Origin: Brachybacterium sp.
Lineage (GTDB): Bacteria; Actinomycetota; Actinomycetes; Actinomycetales; Dermabacteraceae
Assembly (NCBI GenBank): GCA_030451965.1
Contig: JAKDNE010000108.1
Location: forward strand, 1 to 9,379
DNA: 9,379 nt
Reading direction: 5' to 3'
A model generated the notes under the pieces. It was not told where the DNA came from and did no database searches. It saw only the letters and a program-made list of their open reading frames with translations. The position numbers and the translations under genes were made by a program. Each line of letters starts with the position of its first letter. Position 1 is the stretch's first letter. Positions 1 to 5,917 of this stretch are shown piece by piece.

Positions 1-394
1 CGCGGAGGTCCACACGGTCGCCGTCATCGAGGTGGAGGGCGAGGCGTCGGTGCCGCAGCGGGTCGGGGGGGGGGCCCTCGGAGGGCGTGGTCGCGGCCGA
101 CGGGCTCTCCCCCGCGGTCGCGATCCGCAGCTGTCCGCTCATCCCCAGATGGCCCATCAGCGCCTCGCCGGTGTCGGCGCCGTCGGGGTCGGCGAGCCGC
201 CACCACAGGAACTTCCCTCGCCGCACCACGGCGGTGAGGGTCACACCCTGCAGCGCGGCGCGCAGGCGGTCGATGCCGCCGTGCTGGCGACGGATGATGC
301 GGGCATCGAGCAGCTCGACGTCCGTCACGGTGCGGCCGACGGTGCGGGGGGCGAGGCCGCGCCGGACGACCTCGACCTCGGGCAGCTCGGGCAT
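1..394 (-). CDS. mutM: Formamidopyrimidine-DNA glycosylase (Fpg/MutM), N-terminal part, truncated by the window start
   Basis: Fpg is a bifunctional glycosylase/AP lyase that removes 8-oxoguanine and ring-opened purines from oxidised DNA. The visible 131 codons begin MPELPEVE, the family signature. Pro2 is the Schiff-base nucleophile, Glu3 the proton donor, and Lys61 (in RRGKF) matches the conserved beta-turn lysine. The GHLGMSGQL block follows at residues 81-89. The C-terminal helix-two-turn-helix and zinc finger lie outside the window. The start is 4 nt beyond the rnc stop, with no strong ribosome site, so translation is probably coupled to rnc. Residues about 92-114 form an Ala/Ser/Thr/Pro-rich loop longer than in E. 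coli Fpg, and its codons contain a run of ten C. The frame stays open and conserved-looking after the run (RHRRLALHLDDG). The paralogue Nei is less likely given the exact MPELPEVE start. Confidence 0.95.
   Translation of the reverse strand, partial: MPELPEVEVVRRGLAPRTVGRTVTDVELLDARIIRRQHGGIDRLRAALQGVTLTAVVRRGKFLWWRLADPDGADTGEALMGHLGMSGQLRIATAGESPSAATTPSEGPPPDPLRHRRLALHLDDGDRVDLR
65..74. repeat. Ten-base homopolymer (G on +, C in the coding sense) inside mutM
   Basis: A run of ten G on the plus strand reads as GGC CCC CCC CCC in mutM, encoding Gly107 and Pro108-110 of the loop after the MSGQL block. A one-base slip here would shift the frame and remove the whole C-terminal DNA-binding half. 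It is either a polymerase-slippage site or a place prone to sequencing error; as given, the frame is intact. Confidence 0.9.
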
Positions 395-398
395 CTGC

Positions 399-1151
399 TC
401 AGCCCCGCGGGATCAGGGGCTCGCCCCGCTCGGTGAGGACGCCGCGCACCGCGTTCTGGGCGGCGGCGAGTTCGGCGTCCTTCTTCGAGGCACCGTCACC
501 ACTGGCGGTGACGATGCCCGGGACGGTGACGGTGGCGGTGAAGGTCTTCTGATGCTCGAGTCCGGACTCGGTCAGCGCGTAGGTGACGCCCGTCCCGCCT
601 GCCGCGGCGATCTCCTGGAGGCGGGACTTGAAGTCATAACCGGTCTCGAGGAACTCGTCGGAGTCCAGCAGCGGCCGCAGCAGGTCCAGCACGAAGCGAC
701 GGGAGACGTCCTGGCCGAGCGCGAGGTGGACGGCGCCGATCACGGCCTCGGTGGTGTCGGCGAGGATCGAGGACTTCGCCCGGCCGCCGGTGAGGTCCTC
801 GCCGCGGCCCAGCCGCACGTAGGCGCCGAGGTCGAGCTTGGAGGCGATCACGGCGAGTGCCCGGGTGCTCACCGTCGCGGCGCGACGGCGGGCGAGGTCG
901 CCCTCGGGCAACGTGGGATGGGCGGCGTAGAGGTGCTCGGTGACTGCCAGCTGCAGCACCGCGTCGCCGAGGAACTCCAGGCGCTCGTTGTGGGGCAGAG
1001 AGTCGTGCTCGTAGGAGTACGAGCGGTGGGTCAGCGCCAGCTCGAGCAGCCCGGACTCCTGCAGGTCGGCTCCCTGGCCGGCATCCAGCGGGAGCCGGTC
1101 CAGCAGGCCCTGCGGGGCGGCGGCCTCGGTGGCGCGGCGCCTGCGCGCCAT
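399..1151 (-). CDS. rnc: Ribonuclease III
   Basis: RNase III is a Mg2+-dependent double-strand RNA endonuclease that separates the 16S and 23S rRNA precursors and processes or decays structured mRNAs. The 250-residue length fits the bacterial family. The signature NERLEFLGDAVL lies at residues 55-66, with Glu59 and Asp63 as expected active-site acids. The second acidic pair, Asp132 and Glu135, sits in ADTTEAVIGA. A double-stranded RNA-binding domain covers about residues 173-240, starting DFKSRLQE and containing the basic GASKKDAE stretch. The ATG start overlaps the stop of the DUF177 gene as TGATG and has a strong AGGAGG ribosome site 4 nt upstream, so the two genes are translationally coupled. 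mutM follows after 4 nt. The basic N-terminal MARRRR is a short extension. Confidence 0.97.
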   Translation of the reverse strand: MARRRRATEAAAPQGLLDRLPLDAGQGADLQESGLLELALTHRSYSYEHDSLPHNERLEFLGDAVLQLAVTEHLYAAHPTLPEGDLARRRAATVSTRALAVIASKLDLGAYVRLGRGEDLTGGRAKSSILADTTEAVIGAVHLALGQDVSRRFVLDLLRPLLDSDEFLETGYDFKSRLQEIAAAGGTGVTYALTESGLEHQKTFTATVTVPGIVTASGDGASKKDAELAAAQNAVRGVLTERGEPLIPRG

Positions 1152-1732
1152 CAGGCCTCCTCATCCTGCTGGGTGTCGGCCGGCTCCTCGAACAGACCCT
1201 GCAGGGCGGCGAAGCGGTCGTCGATGACGTCGTGGTGGTGGTCCGGGTCGTCCTCCATGCGGAATCCGCACTGGGCGCACAGGCCCGGGCAGTCCTCGCG
1301 GCACAGCGGGCGCTCGTCGGCCTCCATCGCGAGGGCGTCGCGCACCAGCGGCCCGAGGTTGACCTCGTCGGCCTCGAAGAGGGTGGTGTCCTCCTTCTCA
1401 TCGGCCTTGACCTTCTCGGGGAACATGAACAGCTCGTCGAGGCGCGCGGTGACGTCCTGATCGACGGGGTCCAGGCAGCGGGAGCACTCGCCCTCGAGGT
1501 GCGCGGTGACGGTGCCGTGGGCGTAGATGCCCTCGACCACGGATTCGAGCTCGGCCTCGACGGCGATGTCCTCGCCCTCGGGGACCTGCATCGCGACGCC
1601 GCCGGCCTCACGGGGCGGGGCGGGGACGGTCCGCTCGACGCGGCGGTGGGAGCCGGTGCGGCCGACGAGGTCGACCGCGTCGAACCGCAGCACGGTGTCG
1701 AGCGTCGTGGTCGGGGTGTTCTCGGAAGACAT
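1151..1732 (-). CDS. DUF177 (YceD-type) protein, putative 23S rRNA accumulation factor
   Basis: This 193-residue acidic protein matches the DUF177/YceD family, which has been linked to 23S rRNA accumulation in bacteria and plastids; its biochemical activity is not settled. Diagnostic features are the CSRC pair (Cys83, Cys86) followed by LDPV, then a second cysteine group (Cys144, Cys148, Cys152, Cys155) in a C-x3-C-x3-C-x2-C arrangement typical of actinobacterial members. This could bind zinc. The C-terminus is Asp/Glu/His-rich. The gene starts 32 nt after coaD, with a weak AGGA about 9 nt before ATG, and overlaps rnc by one base. In many bacteria rpmF (ribosomal protein L32) lies directly between this gene and rnc; here there is no room for it. 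Confidence 0.9.
   Translation of the reverse strand: MSSENTPTTTLDTVLRFDAVDLVGRTGSHRRVERTVPAPPREAGGVAMQVPEGEDIAVEAELESVVEGIYAHGTVTAHLEGECSRCLDPVDQDVTARLDELFMFPEKVKADEKEDTTLFEADEVNLGPLVRDALAMEADERPLCREDCPGLCAQCGFRMEDDPDHHHDVIDDRFAALQGLFEEPADTQQDEEA
1156..1161 (-). promoter_or_regulatory. Strong Shine-Dalgarno site of rnc inside the DUF177 gene
   Basis: The minus strand reads AGGAGG-CCTG-ATG. The perfect ribosome site lies within the last codons of the DUF177 gene and fixes the rnc start at position 1151. Confidence 0.8.
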
Positions 1733-1764
1733 CGGTGAAGATCCTGTTCGTTCGTGGGGGTCGG

Positions 1765-2256
1765 TCAGGAGACGGCCGCGGCGGTGCGCAGCGCATCCAA
1801 GGAGGGGCCGGGGAGCATGTCGGAGACGTCGCCGCCGAGGGCGTGGACCTCCCTCACCAGGGAGGAGGAGATGTGCGACCAGGCCGAGTCGGTCAGCAGG
1901 AAGACGGTGTCGACGTCGGCGAGGTGATGGTTCATCCGCGCCATCGGCTCCTCATAGGCGAGGTCGAGCTGTGAGCGGAGCCCGCGCACCACGGCCTGGG
2001 CGCCCACTTCACGGCAGAAGTCGACCAGAAGACCCTGGGGAAGGGTGCGCACCTCGACCGTACCGGAGAGGTCCTCCTGCACGAGGGTCCCGGTGATCGA
2101 GGCGGTGCGCGCCTCGAGGTCCAGCAACCCCTTCTTGGAGGGGTTGTGGGAGACCGCGATGATCACCCGGTGGCCGAGCGCGGCGGCCCGGCGGGTGAGA
2201 TCGAGGTGCCCCAGGGTGAAGGGGTCGAACGAGCCGGGCAGGACGACGGTGCTCAT
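1765..2256 (-). CDS. coaD: Phosphopantetheine adenylyltransferase (PPAT)
   Basis: CoaD transfers AMP from ATP to 4'-phosphopantetheine, giving dephospho-CoA in the penultimate step of coenzyme A synthesis. The 163-residue length is normal for the family. It has the nucleotidyltransferase T-x-G-H motif (Thr14, His17) within PGSFDPFTLGHLD, Lys42 in NPSKKG, the RGLR block at 91-94, and ISSSLVRE at 129-136, which contacts ATP. The stretch after RGLR (SQLDLAYEEPMARMN) departs somewhat from the commoner form but keeps the E-x2-M-x2-N pattern. No ribosome site precedes the ATG. Instead a -10-like TAGAGT ends 6 nt upstream, suggesting a leaderless transcript. The gene is separated from its usual neighbour rsmD by the accessory cassette, and DUF177 follows after 32 nt. 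Confidence 0.97.
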   Translation of the reverse strand: MSTVVLPGSFDPFTLGHLDLTRRAAALGHRVIIAVSHNPSKKGLLDLEARTASITGTLVQEDLSGTVEVRTLPQGLLVDFCREVGAQAVVRGLRSQLDLAYEEPMARMNHHLADVDTVFLLTDSAWSHISSSLVREVHALGGDVSDMLPGPSLDALRTAAAVS

Positions 2257-2262
2257 GGCGCC

Positions 2263-2292
2263 ACTCTAGTGCGCCGGGGCTGGGCGTCTCAG
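2263..2292 (-). promoter_or_regulatory. Candidate coaD promoter giving a leaderless mRNA
   Basis: On the minus strand CTGAGA (2292-2287, four of six bases of TTGACA), an 18-nt spacer, and TAGAGT (2268-2263, TANNNT pattern, four of six bases of TATAAT) precede coaD. The -10 ends 6 nt before the ATG, so transcription would start at or next to the A of the start codon. The -35 overlaps the DUF3224 stop codon. No Shine-Dalgarno site is visible for coaD, which fits this reading. Confidence 0.45.
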
Positions 2293-2669
2293 GTGAGCTC
2301 GACCGTGACCTGGTGACGTCCTTCCTCGTCGATGGCACCGATGGTGAGGGTGCCGGTGATCCCGGCGAGCGCTCCCGTGCCGGAGCCGGGGGCGATGATG
2401 TAGCGCAGCTCGGGCTCGTCGTCGGCCATGGTGCCGAGCTGCTGGAAGGTCAGGGAGCCGTCCCGGCCGTCGAGGGTGCCCTCGAAGGTCTCGGTGGCGA
2501 TGTAGGAGGCGCTGCCGCCGGCCGGGTCGCCGGCGGTGAGCATGACGCCGCGCGAGGTGCCCTCGAGCGCCCCGGTCCAGGTCTTGGACAGGTCGAAGCG
2601 GTCAGCGGCGCCCGGGAGGATCTCGGCAGGGGACAGGTCGACGGTGAAGGTGGTGGTGAGGGTGCTCAT
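2289..2669 (-). CDS. DUF3224 family protein
   Basis: This 126-residue protein matches DUF3224, a small family of predicted beta-barrel proteins (allene-oxide-cyclase-like fold) common in actinobacteria and without a proven function. Family hallmarks are the central block AGDPAGGSASYIATE (about residues 46-60), then F-x-G-T-L-x-GRDGSLTFQ, and late PGSGTGALAGITGTL (about 94-108) ahead of a terminal beta strand ending in VTVELT. There is no signal peptide or membrane segment, so it is probably cytoplasmic. It begins 3 nt after the GNAT stop (TGA-GCG-ATG) without its own clear ribosome site, so the two are likely co-translated. Confidence 0.85.
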   Translation of the reverse strand: MSTLTTTFTVDLSPAEILPGAADRFDLSKTWTGALEGTSRGVMLTAGDPAGGSASYIATETFEGTLDGRDGSLTFQQLGTMADDEPELRYIIAPGSGTGALAGITGTLTIGAIDEEGRHQVTVELT

Positions 2670-2672
2670 CGC

Positions 2673-3293
2673 TCAAGTATCGGTGGTGGAGCGGTCCTGC
2701 GCGAGCTCCGCGAGGGGCGGGGCCGTGCGCTCGGCGCGGTACTCGCTCGCCAGCAGCGCGTAGGACATGCCGTCGAGCCAGCGGCCGCTGCGATGCAGGG
2801 AGTCCTCGCGGAAGACACCCTCGAGCCGCAGCCCGATCTTCTCCATGACGCGGCGGGAGGCGAGGTTCTCGGCGAAGCAGGCAGCCTCGATGCGGCGCAC
2901 GCCGAGCCCGTCGAAGGCCAGGTCGAGCAGGGCTGCGGCGAACTCGGTGCCCAGCCCTCGGCCGTGGACCGCGGGGGCGAGGACCCATCCGAGCTCGGCC
3001 TGCTGCCCGGTGGCCCGGTCCTTCATGTCGGTCTGGGACCACGCGTCCTGCCGTTCGACCTTGCCGACGGCGATGACAGCACCCTCAGACAGGCCGACCA
3101 CTGCGGACCCGAGCCCGCGGTCCCAACGCTCCTGGTGCTCCGTAGGCGTGGGGCTCAGCGTGGTGGTCCATTCCTGCACCTCGCGCAATCGGTACCAGGG
3201 CCAGATGGCCGCAGCGTCCTCCGCGCATCCCGGGCGCAGTTCCAGCCGCTCGGTGTGCAGGGGCCAGTCGAGGTTCGCAAGTGCGGGTGTCAT
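2673..3293 (-). CDS. GNAT family N-acetyltransferase (RimJ/RimL-like)
   Basis: This 206-residue protein has the order of elements seen in RimJ/RimL-type acetyltransferases: the opening TERLELRP (14-21), a central beta strand AELGWVLAP (99-107), the acetyl-CoA pyrophosphate-binding loop HGRGLGTE (110-117), and the late ENLASRRVMEKIGLRLEG helix and strand, then GRWLDGMSYALL. It should transfer an acetyl group from acetyl-CoA to an amine; the substrate cannot be told from sequence and may be a protein N-terminus, antibiotic or small molecule. The first 45 residues contain a Trp/Tyr-rich stretch (WPWYRL). It is paired with the DUF3224 gene 3 nt downstream. The ATG has no ribosome site; a weak -10-like TATTAG (3308-3303) ends 9 nt upstream. 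Confidence 0.9.
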   Translation of the reverse strand: MTPALANLDWPLHTERLELRPGCAEDAAAIWPWYRLREVQEWTTTLSPTPTEHQERWDRGLGSAVVGLSEGAVIAVGKVERQDAWSQTDMKDRATGQQAELGWVLAPAVHGRGLGTEFAAALLDLAFDGLGVRRIEAACFAENLASRRVMEKIGLRLEGVFREDSLHRSGRWLDGMSYALLASEYRAERTAPPLAELAQDRSTTDT

Positions 3294-3349
3294 CGGTGCA
3301 GGCTAATACCGCAGGAACGCGAGCCGAAGCGCTCTGTGCGCGGCGGTGA

Positions 3350-4963
3350 TCAGTACGGCGGCGGCCCATGACCGGGCAGCGGCGGCAGCGGTGGCGGGCC
3401 GAGGTCGGCGGCCTCGTCGTACTCGGGGCGGGAGTAGTGGTCGATCAGGTGGTTCCCCCACCGGTACGCCTCGTCCCGCTCGGCGTCCTGGGCGCAAGAC
3501 TCTTCGAAGAACCCGGTCCGGGCCAGCGCCTCGATCTCAAGATCGTCGGCGTATCGCTCCCAGGCAGCCCGGAGGCGGTCGGAGAGCTCTCGGGTCACCA
3601 GGTCGGTGTTCGCCGCGACGTCGCAGACCGCAGCTCCGGCGATCCGCCAGCGGGTGGTACCGGTCTCCTCGTCCCGCTCGGGGTCGAGCAGGCCGGCAGT
3701 CTTCATCCGGTGGTGGGTGCGACAGATGCGGTGCAGGTTCTTGAGGGTGGTCGGCCCGCCGCGAGCAGGGTTCTCGAGGTCGAACTCCTCGATATGGTCC
3801 ATCTCGCCGACGGTCATGACGTTGCGGGTACAGCCGGGGACCGCACAGACGGGGTCCATCATCCGGAGGTTCTCACCCATCGCCGCGGAGGGACGGTAGG
3901 TGCGGGAGGCCGAGGGAAGGTGGTGCCCCGAGACGGGGTCCGTGAGCACCCGCTCGAAGGCAGGGGCCTTCGCGACGAGTTCGCGCGCCATGCGGGGCGG
4001 GATCGGGATCGTGCCGTCCAGGGTCGCAGGGGCGTTCGAGCGACCGAGCAGGGTCAGCACCGGCACCACGACAGAGATCCGGAAGGCAGGATCAGGCACC
4101 TCCACTGCTCCGGTATCGAGCTGTGAGCGGACCGCGATCGCGTACTGCAGGGCGGCCAGAGAGAGGTGGCGTCCTTCGCGGGCGGCATCACCGTCGAGGT
4201 CGAAGGGGACCGGCGCCCCGGTCTCGAGCGCATGGCGCTGGGCATCCTGGACGGCGCGGGCGGCGGCGTCGAGCCGTTGGCCGAAGGCGCTGATCTCGGG
4301 GATCGGGCCCCGAATCATGAGGCAGGCTGTGCCGTCGGCGTCCGGGGAGGACGCGATCGAGACCGAGCGCTGCTCCTGCGGCGATTCCTGGACAGCGGCG
4401 CGTCCGAACCACACGACGAGCGTGTGCAGTTCGCGGTAGAAGCGCTCGACGTCGATGGACTCGAGCTGCCATGCGGCGACGCGCTCATCGACCTGACGGC
4501 GCTGGTGCGTGGTGAGGCGCAGGACGCTGCGGATCAGCCACTCGAACCATTCGACGGGGAGGGCCCCGCTCTCCACCCGAGCGAAGCATGCGGGCAGTTC
4601 GGTGACGGCGACGTGAGCATCGCGCAGGCGGTCCTCGCCGCGGGGGAGCTTCGCGCGCATACCCACGGAGGCGGCCAGTGCGTGCAGAGCCTTCTCCTCA
4701 GCGTCGTCCCCCTCGGACCAGAGGGACGCGAGGTCGCGCGTCTCGGCGATATAGAAGGCCGCGTGCTCCAGCTGTCGCCGGTAGAAGATTCGCAGCACGG
4801 TCTCGGCCTCGGGCGTGTGGGGCGTGACGTCGGCCCGATCCACGAGCGCCTGCGCCGTGAGCACGGTGTGCGACTGCACCGGTTTCCGGGGAGGGTCACC
4901 GGGGCGAGAGGCGGAGCGCTCCGGGCCGGACGACACGGCGGAGGGGCCGGTGCGGTGCTCCAT
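3350..4963 (-). CDS. DUF222 / HNH endonuclease domain protein (13E12 repeat family type)
   Basis: This 537-residue protein joins a long N-terminal helical DUF222 region (about residues 45-320) to a C-terminal HNH nuclease domain (about 365-425). The nuclease core shows Cys373 and Cys378 (C-x4-C), Asp389-His390, Asn409, Cys414, and His417-His418 followed by KT, which is the HNH order with zinc ligands. Such proteins occur in several to many copies in actinobacterial genomes (the M. tuberculosis 13E12 repeat proteins) and are assumed to act on DNA; their role is unproven, with mobility and defence both suggested. Its start has an AGGGAGGGGAG ribosome site 4 nt before ATG. A Pro-rich tail (LGPPPLPPLPGHGPPPY) ends the protein, and no signal peptide is visible. 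It opens the accessory cassette between rsmD and coaD. Confidence 0.9.
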   Translation of the reverse strand: MEHRTGPSAVSSGPERSASRPGDPPRKPVQSHTVLTAQALVDRADVTPHTPEAETVLRIFYRRQLEHAAFYIAETRDLASLWSEGDDAEEKALHALAASVGMRAKLPRGEDRLRDAHVAVTELPACFARVESGALPVEWFEWLIRSVLRLTTHQRRQVDERVAAWQLESIDVERFYRELHTLVVWFGRAAVQESPQEQRSVSIASSPDADGTACLMIRGPIPEISAFGQRLDAAARAVQDAQRHALETGAPVPFDLDGDAAREGRHLSLAALQYAIAVRSQLDTGAVEVPDPAFRISVVVPVLTLLGRSNAPATLDGTIPIPPRMARELVAKAPAFERVLTDPVSGHHLPSASRTYRPSAAMGENLRMMDPVCAVPGCTRNVMTVGEMDHIEEFDLENPARGGPTTLKNLHRICRTHHRMKTAGLLDPERDEETGTTRWRIAGAAVCDVAANTDLVTRELSDRLRAAWERYADDLEIEALARTGFFEESCAQDAERDEAYRWGNHLIDHYSRPEYDEAADLGPPPLPPLPGHGPPPY

Positions 4964-5086
4964 GGTTCTCCCCTCCCTGGCCTCGGCGTCTGTCTGCGTC
5001 CCGGCCTCTGCGCCGGCGGATCGACCTCTCGACCGACTGCCGTCAGTTTAGAACACCTGCTCGACTCGCACCATGGGGGGCCACTG

Positions 5087-5098
5087 ATTGTCGACAAT
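5087..5098. promoter_or_regulatory. Perfect 12-bp palindrome ATTGTCGACAAT, possible operator
   Basis: The two halves ATTGTC and GACAAT are exact inverse complements. The TTGT-N2-ACAA pattern resembles operators of some GntR/FadR-type regulators. On each strand it also contains TTGTCGACA, one base from the TTGTCCACA DnaA box of high-GC actinobacteria. It lies about 120 nt upstream of the HNH start. Confidence 0.4.
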
Positions 5099-5099
5099 A

Positions 5100-5108
5100 T
5101 GTGGATAA
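5100..5108 (-). promoter_or_regulatory. Consensus DnaA box TTATCCACA
   Basis: The minus strand reads TTATCCACA, an exact match to the classical DnaA-binding 9-mer. It lies 3 nt from the TTGTCGACA palindrome, and a second near-match, GTATCCACA (eight of nine), occupies 5166-5158 in the same orientation. Confidence 0.45.
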
Positions 5109-5157
5109 CTATGGTGCGTGGAGGAACGGTCGACCATTCCACATTTCATGCACATCA

Positions 5158-5166
5158 TGTGGATAC
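5158..5166 (-). promoter_or_regulatory. DnaA-box-like 9-mer GTATCCACA
   Basis: The minus strand reads GTATCCACA, eight of nine bases of TTATCCACA. It has the same orientation as the exact box 58 bp away and lies within the direct repeat ATGTGGATA. A weaker relation, CGGTCCACA, is at 5316-5308. Confidence 0.3.
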
Positions 5167-5337
5167 TCGCAGTTCACATAACAGTCTGTGCCTGCCGCCT
5201 GAGAACGATCGCGGGCGCCGACAATGAGGCGATCAGCAATTCTGCTGGTCATCTCCGACGTCGCGCACAATGCATAGTGATTTGCTTCCGACAACCCTGC
5301 GTCGAATATGTGGACCGCCTGTTGAGCGGGTCGCTCC

Positions 5338-5916
5338 TCAGACCGGGCCGCCGAACTGCAGCACGGTCTCGCCATAGAACTTGATGCCGTCGTCGGCCCA
5401 GCCCTGCGGCCACTCGAGCGGGCGGGTGCGCGAGGAGCGCTCCACGACGACCAGCGCGTCGTCGGCCAGCGCGGGGCGCAGGGTCAGCAGCATCTGTTCG
5501 AGCGCCTCGGTGGGAACGTCATAGGGCGGATCGAGGAAGACCAGGGTCGCGACGGGCTGGTTCGGCTGGGCGATGTGCTGAGCGGCGAGCTGTCCGGCCA
5601 CGCTCGCCGCCTTCCCCGAGCGGATCTCTGTGCGGTCCATCAGTCCGAGCTCAGCAGCGGTGCGGCGCAGCTGCTTGGTGGTCGGGCCGTGCAGCTCGAT
5701 CAGCAGGGCGTGCTCAGCACCGCGGGAGAGAGCTTCGAAGGCGAGCGCGCCGGTGCCCGCATAGAGGTCGAGCACCCGGGCTTCGGCGAGAGCGTCCCAG
5801 CCCTCGAGGCGGTTGAACAGGGCCTCGCGGACCTTGTCCGAGGTGGGGCGCGTGCCCGTGCCGGGCGGCCCGGGGATGGTGCGGCCGCCGAGCCTGCCGG
5901 AGACGATGCGCGGCAT
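5338..5916 (-). CDS. rsmD: 16S rRNA (guanine(966)-N(2))-methyltransferase RsmD
   Basis: RsmD uses S-adenosylmethionine to methylate N2 of G966 in helix 31 of 16S rRNA during small-subunit assembly. The protein is 192 residues. It opens MPRIVSGRLGGR and has the conserved RPTSDKVREALFN (23-35), the SAM-binding DLYAGTG (50-56) and the catalytic DPPY (129-132). The frame is open 47 codons further upstream, but the MPRI start is chosen because it matches the family N-terminus and has AGGAG 5 nt upstream. The start lies 1 nt after the recG stop (TGA-C-ATG), so it is translationally coupled to recG. coaD, often the next gene, is displaced by about 3 kb here. Confidence 0.95.
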   Translation of the reverse strand: MPRIVSGRLGGRTIPGPPGTGTRPTSDKVREALFNRLEGWDALAEARVLDLYAGTGALAFEALSRGAEHALLIELHGPTTKQLRRTAAELGLMDRTEIRSGKAASVAGQLAAQHIAQPNQPVATLVFLDPPYDVPTEALEQMLLTLRPALADDALVVVERSSRTRPLEWPQGWADDGIKFYGETVLQFGGPV

Positions 5917-5917
5917 G

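Larger units (their letters stand above)
4964..5337. other. AT-richer intergenic region between rsmD and the HNH gene
   Basis: No convincing gene is present in these 374 bp. A hand count of 5087-5186 gives 45 G+C in 100, against roughly 70% in the flanking genes. The stretch holds several DnaA-box-like 9-mers, palindromes at 5087-5098 (ATTGTCGACAAT), 5128-5135 (GGTCGACC) and 5151-5161 (CACAT-C-ATGTG), and a direct repeat ATGTGGATA (5099-5107 and 5157-5165). A weak -10-like TAAACT (5050-5045, minus strand) could serve the HNH gene with a leader of about 80 nt. No good terminator for rsmD was seen, only a 5-bp hairpin at 5324-5336 without a T run. Confidence 0.75.

Noticed and set aside
87..1460. 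A 457-codon plus-strand frame opposite mutM, rnc and DUF177.
   Set aside because: It lies antisense to three clearly recognised genes, and its product is low-complexity with no family resemblance.
2313..3371. A 352-codon plus-strand frame opposite the DUF3224 and GNAT genes.
   Set aside because: Gly/Ala/Arg-rich shadow translation; the minus strand gives two proteins with family motifs and a 3-nt junction.
4166..5227. A 353-codon plus-strand frame opposite the HNH gene and running into the AT-rich gap.
   Set aside because: It covers the DUF222 coding region in antisense and its tail in the gap has no gene-like character.
5324..5336. Hairpin GAGCG-GGT-CGCTC just after rsmD.
   Set aside because: Only 5 bp with no T run on the minus strand; too weak to call a terminator.
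5109..5375. An 88-codon minus-strand frame crossing the rsmD end and the AT-rich gap, with amino-acid composition less biased than other shadows.
   Set aside because: It starts inside rsmD without a ribosome site and resembles no family. Its more normal composition follows from the lower GC content. Could be a decayed gene remnant, but the evidence is too thin.
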